DNA of 64,000 bases from the NCBI GenBank assembly GCA_963169105.1, contig OY720634.1, forward strand, positions 154,635,584 through 154,699,583, written 5' to 3'. The notes beneath the pieces were generated by a model. The model was not told the origin of the DNA. It saw nothing but the letters and a program-made list of their open reading frames with translations, and made no database searches. Below are positions 56,181-64,000 of this stretch, in pieces. The first letter of the stretch is position 1. Every line of letters begins with the position of its first letter. Made by a program: the position numbers and the translations under genes. The stretch is from Ceriagrion tenellum. Taxonomy: Eukaryota > Arthropoda > Insecta > Odonata > Coenagrionidae.

Positions 56181-57384
56181 CGTACGATGCCAATGGATGA
56201 TATCGATAAAGCTACGGATTCATCGAATCGAACGGCTATGCCTCGACACTATCAAAAGGCGTCTTTTAAGAGTATTTATTCACACGTAGCATTTGATTTT
56301 TATGACACTTGACTGATAAGCACGACACATAACTGTGAATGCCCACTGCGACGCGAATGAAAGCCAATGGAGCCTTGGGTTGAACGTGATCGATCCTGAA
56401 CTTGGAAATTAAGCTGGGCTTACACGTAACAGTCGACTGCCATAGCAGTCGTTCGATACGCAAAACCTCACAAGTGTCCAAACCAACTTAACGACTAACG
56501 CAGCGTATCGCCAGCAGTCAGTACGTCAAAATGGCTTCTATTGTGTAGGGAAGACGACGATCTCTTCTCAAATTCCTCTTTAACCATAAGATTTCTCATA
56601 AAACCAGAAGGTAATCATCCAGATTCCTTCGAGATGCCAAAAGATCATTTCAGTTTACAAGGATAAAGGTGAACCAGACCGTACAAATAACTAAACCCCA
56701 TGTCTATTATCCCCCTTTTCGGTAAATATTAGAAAGTTTTTCAGCAAAATGCACTCCTTTCCATTAGATAAATTAGCTACCACTGAGAATTGAACCAGTC
56801 TTTATGAATGCCACGTTAATACACATCACTACCCTAATCAGTGGTTCTCCTTCTTATGCAATTTTTGAGGATGCAAGATACCTAGATGTACCTTTTTTGT
56901 ACATGAGTAGGCTTATTAAATACTTTAATAATCATTAACTGTCTGGCCACCAGTTGGGCTTCCTAAAGTATAAATTGATAAAACTGGATTTGTCTGAAGC
57001 TCTGGTCTATGTAATACAGAAAATTAACTAGGTGATGGGCAAGTTTGTCATATGTGTCGAGCCATCGATGCTGTGGACCATATAAATGACTGAATTGTCA
57101 CATAGCAATGGCTTAATTTAAATAAAAATTAAACTCTTGTAAATATCATTTCAACAGCACATGTAAAGTTTGATAGACTTTCTATTGGCTACTATTGACC
57201 TCAACATAGTGGATACTTTTATTTTTTTTGCTAGGGAGACTCAAATAAAGTGGACTATTCACATTAACAATATTTATTTACAATAATCAGAATCTGTATT
57301 TTAATCCTTCTCAGTTCTAAAATATTAGTTAATATTGAATGTTGCAATGATTTTACATTGTGGTTTCTATAATTCTAATGCATA
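56181..57384. other. Spacer with a tRNA-like piece
   Basis: The minus strand at 56765-56845 reads GGGTAGTGATGTGTATTAAC and ACTGGTTCAATTCTCAGTGG, resembling the A and B boxes of the sequence at 17040. No functional tRNA is supported. Confidence 0.4.
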
Positions 57385-57690
57385 TGACGGTAAGTGCATA
57401 TTTTTAAGAAGAGTTGGATGGAAGAGAAGTCTTTTGAAAACCTTGGGAAGAAGACGAGACAACTTAATTGGCCACATCATCAAACACGATGGTCTGATGA
57501 GAATAATCGTTGAAGGACTGGTGGAAGGGAAGAACGGCAGAGGAAGGCCTCGGATGAGATACATTGAGCAGGTGATGAAGGATGTAAGACAGAAGAACTA
57601 TGTAGGTGTTAAAAGACTAGCTGATAAGAGAATTGAGTGGAGAGCTACGTCAAACCAATCTTCGGATTGCTGACTGATGAATGAAATGAA
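57385..57690 (+). pseudogene. LINE ORF2 C-terminus
   Basis: The frame contains LGRRRDNLIGHIIKHDGLMR, IIVEGLVEGKNGRGRPRMRY and IEQVMKDVRQKNYVGVKRLA, ending WRATSNQSSDC and a stop near 57671. This W/IGH..R..GL...IEG...GKRGRGRPR block closes the ORF2 of several arthropod non-LTR families. The 3' tail GACTGATGAATGAAATGAAT follows. Compare WLEDVFKGDGLLKCLIEGRM in the LINE at 25412. Confidence 0.8.
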
Positions 57691-60593
57691 TCCCGGTATA
57701 ATACTACGCGGATAAAAGCTATAAACGCAATAGAATTTATCCTCCGAAAATTCTTCTGTAAATCTGGAGAGGTGTCCTAGCAGAAATATCCTCGCCAACT
57801 TCTTCAAACAACCGGTTATTTCCATAGCGATCTTTGCGATAATTGCGTTTAACTGCAGTTCACTACGATGAAAAGTAGCAAAAAATTCCTAGTCCTCCTA
57901 CATTGATAACAGCTCGAGTCCTAGGTCGGTCACGTTCGACCAAGTCTTCTGTCGACTCTTACTCGCATCGCGGTTCGCGTTCACACGTACGACTCGAGCT
58001 CAGCAGTCAACTGTCATATTAGTCGATTGCTACATGTATACCCAGACTTACTTCCGTGACAGTCGCGTGGCTTGTCGCTTGCAAGTAACACTACGATGTG
58101 TAAGCGCGGTCTTTCATAAACTAGGGGTCGATAGTGGTGGTAATCGACTGAGTTTGCTCTTGCGATTAAAATAGAATGGCTTCCTTTTTGCTTGCAAGCA
58201 GCTTTTTGATTCTGCCATACAATCTCATCGCATCCGGCGAATTCTTTGATACATAGCAGTAAGTGGCGATTAAAAATGTAGAAAAATGTAAAAAAACTAG
58301 TACGTGAAGGGCTCATTGTTACATATGTCAATACTAATTTGTGCTTGAAAATGTTTAAAATATTAAAGCCACAAGTTTTAAATGCTAGAGAATGCAAAGG
58401 CAAACCCTACTACTCTTCTAATTGGAAACAATGGGAATAATGATGACATTAGTCATCTCATACTTAATGTTTTGTAATATGGCAAATGTCAAGGCGACTT
58501 AAAACCCGATACTGTAGGCTTACCATTCAAAATGTTGGAGTTGGCGCAGATCGGAACACGTCAGGGCCCTTCAGCGCATCCGAACGACAGCGATTGGAAC
58601 TATTGGCACAGACGACACTTTTAGTCCGTGAAAACTAAGTTGATTCACAGACAAAAATAATACCAAGTAATTACCGAGTGGGACCTTTTCCAAAGTCTTC
58701 GGGAACCCTCCAGGATGACTCTCAAAAACGTTCCACGAGCTTCTGACTGGGATAGTGAAGTTATCCTGGAAAACCTGGAAAAACCTGAAAATTTCCTGTA
58801 AAAATCCTAAATTGGTTAAATATTAAGTTACAGCGATGATTTTTTTTCATTTTGTCAGAAATTAAATGAAAAAAGTCAGCCAAAGTCTTATATTTCACTC
58901 CTGACCCACTGAAAAATATATAATCCTGAAAAAATTGGAATTTCCTTGAAATTAATTCATCATGCTAATTGTGTCACCGAATTTCACTGTACTCTGTAGT
59001 TTCATGATTAATGGCATTGCGAATGAAGCTAGGCACATTCAAATCGTCACTCAATCGTGTCCAGCTTGTTACAGCTTGCATGGAATTCCTCTGGAATACA
59101 CTTGGAATTCGATTGTCTTATTTAATGTTTTTCTAAGAAGGAAAGATTTGCTGTTATAAGTGTTAAGCAGAAAGGATGAACATCAACTATAATTTGTATC
59201 AGGAACTGCTTTTATTTCTGGTGGTCATAGATATTAAAAAACATATAATTCATGTAGCCATATCGTTAAGTTTTTAAACAATAACACAGCAACAACAACA
59301 GGAGTTGTTTACTACACCAACTTGCGTCGTCTCGCTGCTGGCTCGTGACATTATCAATGCTTTCTGAAACCAAGACAGCAATTATAAGACAATCCTCTGC
59401 ATGGAATGACGGCTTTTGGAAAAGGAGTTAGCTTGGAAAATAACGGGTGGAGCTCATTCAGTGGTCCATTCTTCAGTATAGGACTCCTTTTTTCCAAAGA
59501 GGAAATATTATTTGAAGCGGTTACTCTCGAGAAATGGTTGGTGTTTGCCTTTTTAGTTCCACTAATTTCCTCAGCAAAGAAACAAACGAAGGCAGAGGTC
59601 GAAGACATTAAATGATACCTTTCAGGATACGCAGCGCCGCCTCGTCTTCATTTTCATCTCGTTAAATGGAAAGCACTTTCCCGTTAAATTAGTATCCAAA
59701 CATTTTTAAAGAAATAGGTCTCCTAACAACTTAGCAAGAATGTCCGCGCCAGGATATTTCGGCCGAAAGAATGGCTAAAACGTCGATGAAAAGGTTTCCG
59801 AAAACACCGCATTGAAAGATGCGTGTCACAGAGAGGAAACACCCCGTCACCCGATGGCGAGCGCTTTTCCTAATTTGGTTTGGACGTCACAAACCAATTC
59901 CGCTGCTCACGGCTCTCATAGCTTAAAGTTTTAACGATTCAAAATGGCAAATTTAACACTGAGGTTATTTAATACTGAGAGTGTTTCTCATTTATTATTG
60001 AAACTGGTGCGAATATGTAACAATGATAATTGACCCTTTTGAGCATATAATCGCCAATTGTTTTGTCAAAATGTAAGTTTTCTTTTACCGTAATACATAA
60101 ATGTAATTATGCAGTATTACCAGCTGGGGAGTCAACACGAAAAAAATTTTTTTTTCTTCTTTAATAATGTGCCAACATGCCATAGAAGAGATGACAACTG
60201 TTAAATGATGATCGAGTTGGTAACCCCAAAGCAGGAATTCTCAATGGGGTACCTATACACCAGGCATTTTTGTTGTTGTTTATTTATGTAATAACCAATG
60301 TATAACTTGTCGTGGAATAAATTTCTTATTTTTATAATTACATAATTAATTCAAGTCACATTTTCTCATACAAACTTTTTTAAAGCACGGATTCCTGTTC
60401 TTCTCTAGGCGATGGGTCTAATTTGTACTCTGTTCCTGTCACTGGTCTAGGATTTTGCTCCCTGAATTTCGGGCGTTTGTCTTTCTGGAGTTCTTTACTA
60501 TATTCCACTTAACAGTGAGTAAAAACATCTACATGTATGAAAAACAACCTCTTGGTTATGATTTCACACTTTGTTTGAAGCAACACGACCTAG
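57691..60593. other. Long non-coding spacer
   Basis: No gene was recognised. 58760-58800 holds short CCTGGAAAA-type repeats. Confidence 0.45.
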
Positions 60594-60620
60594 GTTTCGG
60601 CATATCATGCCATCTTCAGG
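60594..60620 (-). ncRNA. Hammerhead-like motif
   Basis: The minus strand reads CTGAAGA, one unpaired T, GGCAT-GAT-ATGCC stem-loop, then GAAAC. It has the same order and the same single unpaired base as the core at 40342. No palindromic arms surround it, so it may be the end of another retroelement. Confidence 0.3.
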
Positions 60621-63419
60621 GACAAGCAGTTGGGTGACTTACACTTATATAGTTACCCGTAGGAGAATTTGAAAACAAGAAATATTAGCATTGGAGTCAC
60701 ATTAAAATGTTTATTTTATATTCTTCCTTTCTTTTCGCATTGGGCACCATCTGGTTATTACGTTCACCGCGAAATTGTCCAGGTTATCTGGATTCGGATG
60801 GAACTCAGATAGCTTTCACGCATGTGTCGATCAGCTTTCGTCAAGAAACCGCCTTAATCTGTCTTTTTCATGCAATGAAGGCATATGCTTTATGGCCTTA
60901 AATGATTCGCTGTTTTTACTAATGTGCTGTTCCTGAATTATGGTTAATCAATCTTAATATCTCTGATACGCACTAAGTTTCTTCATGAGTAAAAACTGGC
61001 GAAGAGAATTTTATGGCTAAGTTTTCCAGTATTCGTTGATATTGAATCAGAAGAACATACTGAGTGGATTTGAATTCAAGATTCGATTCTTTTCGAGAGC
61101 ATAGTATGCATATGGGATTGGGGGTCACATGTTGCGAACAAAAGTTCGACCTTAAGCAATATTTAAGGATTAAAACAATATCTTCACTGAGCTTTCAACA
61201 GGGAAACCTGGAGTAACAAGGCCTGATATCTTAAAATATATGCATGACTGGAATTGCGTTGCGATGAGGAAACTCCGACGCGAGGGTACGGAAGGGAGTT
61301 AATGAGTGATAGAAAAAGGTGATTTAGGCATTACAGGAATATTATGGAGGTCGGGTCAAGATGGTTGAGTCTATTTAAATAAGTACATAATGATCAGCGT
61401 GTGATGATAACCCAAGCATTCTTACACCCCTGTCACCCAATTTCACCCCCCCCCCCCCAAGGGCTTGGTTTGATAACATTAAGTGAAATGTTTCACTTTC
61501 ATGAGAATTGATGTTGACAAGCTCTCCCGTTGGCGTAATTTTTGTCAAATGATCAACACCCTTGAGGACCTTGCGATACTCGATATCTCTTTAAAGCCTA
61601 AATCTAACTTACATTAACGTGATCTAGTGGCTAAAGGTAACTGGGCAAAATAATACGCACCGTAAAGGCAGCATTCTAAAGATCACCCATCCATTAAGTA
61701 GGTGGCATGATGCTACATTTACATTGCCAGGGTTAACTATGATTAGATGCTAATTATGGTTAACATGGCGGATCTAACTTGCTTGAAACCACACGCTTTC
61801 TCATTTTCTGTGGTAGAAATGATGTTCATCTCTGGCGATGATTAAGGAATCACTGTAAAAAAAACTGAAGCAGCATACGCACATGCAGCAGTACTGCGCA
61901 GTAATCAATTCCATATCCGTCTAGAATGTTCACAACTCAATCTATGTATCAACCCCTTGATGGACTTTCTGTTGTAATAGCCCACGTGAAATTCTATTTC
62001 CGTTTCAATTTAATGCCTATGTCTTTTTATCGTCACTCCACTTTCTTGACTCGTATTTAAACCACGACTTTCGTTCACGAGGACTTTAAACACCAGTAAT
62101 CAGGCTAAGCCCTAGTCGCACTAGAAGGGCGGTAAGCGAGTCTACTAGGGCTGGCGTTGACTTGCGTTCACTCGGCAACTCTTTCTGACGTTCGAGAAAT
62201 CATAGGAGAAAGCTAGCAACTTTAACGTGTAATTAGATCCCTTTCCAAGTCAAGAGGGAAACCGCGAGAATAACTACCGCTCAGACACTTCCGAACTCTG
62301 GATTTGTTGAGAAAATCGTTGCCCTCGTTCCTTCGTCCGTCCGTCGGGCTCTGGCGACTTGCTTAAGGCAATAAACCCATTACAAAGATTTATTCCTCGA
62401 TTTACGAATACATTAGCTCGGATGAAATTCAAATGGTGCCACGTGTTGAAAGCGATGTTGGGAAAAATTTTGTTCTTGTCACCTGGAGTGGCAGTTAATG
62501 AGCTAAGGTGATACAGGGCATGCAATTTCTTCTTAGACTTCGAAAAAAGCGAGGCAGAATGTTATTTTCAATGTAGCAGAATGAAGACGAAGGTAGCAGG
62601 GAATGGAAGGCGGGAAATCGCTCTGCAAACTCCATATTTCTTGTCATCGGTCGCTCGCGATAACCCATTTCAGCGAGTGTGATGATCGGCCATCGAAGGC
62701 TTGCTCTCTTTTCATTCATCTCTCTCACATCGTGGCGAATGGGCACCGAGGTTGTTCGTAACTTGTGCCATGATGAGACCATGCCGTGCGATCGATTCCG
62801 CGAACGGAAACATTGGGTCGTGAAAATCTAGGCGCGAGGAAGTACACGCCGACTATCTCACACCTCAACGGTGCAACTCCACCGTTTCCTCGTGGCTATA
62901 GACAAATTATTTAAAATATTCGTTGAAAATAATGTTCCATCGTCTATTGAGATATATCCTCACTATGTAACGTGCATACAGAATAGAAAATCGAAAAAGT
63001 ATTCAGGCCAACTCGAAAAGTTTATCATGAGCTGTAAAACTGACTGAACAGTAATGTAACTGGAGATGTTACATATGATGGATATTTCAATGAATTGTAT
63101 TAGAAAAGTTGTCACAGTATGTTATGGTCTCTGAAAATTAGTTCAATATTGAATACAAGAAGAAAAGTGGACCATTAGAATCCTCCTCGAAGAAAAGTAC
63201 ACACCAAATTATTCAACACTATGATAGAGGATTTAAAAATACCCATTAAATCTTCGAAGAAAGTTCAAATAAAGAAAAAAGAACGGCTGATGCAATAAAT
63301 TTCTTTAAGCTCAAGACGCAAACGAAAAAATACTTGCAGGAATGCTCATAATTACTTGGAAAAAGCGTGCGTCTTTTTCAGAGGAGAGTTGAGGAGCGCT
63401 ATTTGAAAAGAAATGGAGA
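60621..63419. other. Long non-coding spacer
   Basis: A C run lies at 61446-61458. An imperfect hairpin GGTTAACTATGATTAG/CTAATTATGGTTAAC lies at 61731-61766, and AGCCCTAGT/ACTAGGGCT bound about 50 bases near 62108. No gene was recognised. Confidence 0.45.
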
Positions 63420-64000
63420 TGTCCCTAGCTCTGACTTTCTAACTGATCTTTTCCATTTCATTCTTACCCACAATGCATTTCCTTTCAATACCCGCTTTTA
63501 TCTCCAAACTAAAGGCTGCGCAAAGGCCAGCGGATTCAGCCAGTCCTAAGCCAGTGTATTCCTAGGCCAATTAGAGGAGTCCTTCCTGTCCTCCCAACCC
63601 CTCCGACTTCTTCTCTGGCCTCGCTATATCGATGATATCTTCCTTCTCTGTCCCCATGGCGTCGACTCCTTAAACTAATTCATTTCTTCTCGTAATGATT
63701 TCTCCTCGGTCTCCTTCACCTCCCACATCTCCTCTTCTTCAGTTACCTTTCTTGATGTCAATATCTCTCTCTCAGACCACCAATTTACCACCTCTACCAC
63801 GTCAAACCTACCAAAAAGCAGCAATATCCCCACTATAAAAGTTGCCACCCTTTCGATACCAAAAGTTCCCTTCCCTACTCCCTCTCCATCAGGAGCCACC
63901 GAATTTGCAACAATCCCGACTCCCTGGATAAATTCCTCACTAACTTACACCTATCCCTTCGCCAACGAGGCTATCCCGAATCATTCCTTGAGAAAAAAAT
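63420..64000 (+). pseudogene. Penelope-like reverse transcriptase, cut by the window end
   Basis: LFHFILTHNAFPFNTRFYLQ then TKG corresponds to the VEFILKRNAFTFNGRFFLQAKG block of the copy at 9348. RYIDDIFLLCPHGVDS near 63635 is the catalytic Asp-pair region and FLDVNISLSD follows. SLSIRSHRICNNPDSLDKFL and RQRGYPESFLEKK lie near the end. Several stops and frame changes are present (for example after FSQS at 63549), so this copy is dead. It is closer to the fragment at 25516 than to the copy at 9348. Confidence 0.8.

Noticed and set aside
59354..59615. Host exon in opposing frames of about 70-84 codons
   Set aside because: No splice signals or family resemblance; the two frames are mirror images over ordinary DNA.
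56839..60260. hAT element between CAGTGGTTCTCC and TTCTCAATGGGGTACC
   Set aside because: The words recall hAT ends but do not form inverted repeats with each other, and no 8-bp duplication is present.
1..64000. CRISPR arrays, operons, prokaryotic promoters, rRNA
   Set aside because: None seen; composition and element content are eukaryotic.

Overview
This is eukaryotic nuclear DNA, almost certainly from an arthropod and most likely an insect. The evidence is intron-sized AT-rich spacers, tRNA-derived SINEs, many non-LTR retrotransposon tails, Penelope-like, BEL/Pao, piggyBac and THAP-type elements, and no prokaryotic gene organisation. A damselfly-like or other large, repeat-rich insect genome is possible, but that is a guess. 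I found no convincing intact host protein gene; almost every recognisable coding stretch belongs to a decayed mobile element.

Layout. 1-3540: DNA-transposon remnant with matching inverted ends, a THAP-like first exon and two internal tandem duplications. 5561-5714: small palindromic element with a hammerhead-like core. 7090-7289: SINE. 8355-11806: Penelope-like locus of one plus-strand RT/GIY-YIG copy between two minus-strand 3' copies, with (TA)n tracts. 12650-14830: Jockey-like LINE. 15395-17118: SINE and tRNA-like pieces. 17587-17841: MITE. 23105-25515: decayed LINE, abutting a Penelope-like RT fragment at 25516-25720. 27930-31962: BEL/Pao element with two LTRs, a SINE in Gag, and no RNase H or integrase.

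33240-34247: Harbinger-like MITE with TTA duplications. 35172-35468: piggyBac-like MITE. 36764-41725: several LINE 3' fragments and a second palindromic hammerhead-like element. 45175-47463: piggyBac element with a broken transposase. 47836-48810: piggyBac-like MITE flanked by TTAA, with a nested LINE tail. 51407-52494: long-TIR MITE whose left arm is amplified as 167-bp tandem units inside a 270-bp flanking duplication. 53034-53445: palindromic TCATCGA-rich element. 54538-55680: LINE split by a SINE. 56004-57690: SINE and LINE tail. 60594-60620: hammerhead-like motif. 63420-64000: another Penelope-like RT running off the window.

Functionally this is an element graveyard. The autonomous-type elements (LINEs, Penelope-like, BEL/Pao, piggyBac) are all broken by stops, frameshifts, truncation or nested insertions. 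The non-autonomous ones (SINEs, MITEs, short palindromes) would depend on proteins supplied elsewhere. Element boundaries were read by eye and are approximate unless inverted repeats or target duplications fix them.
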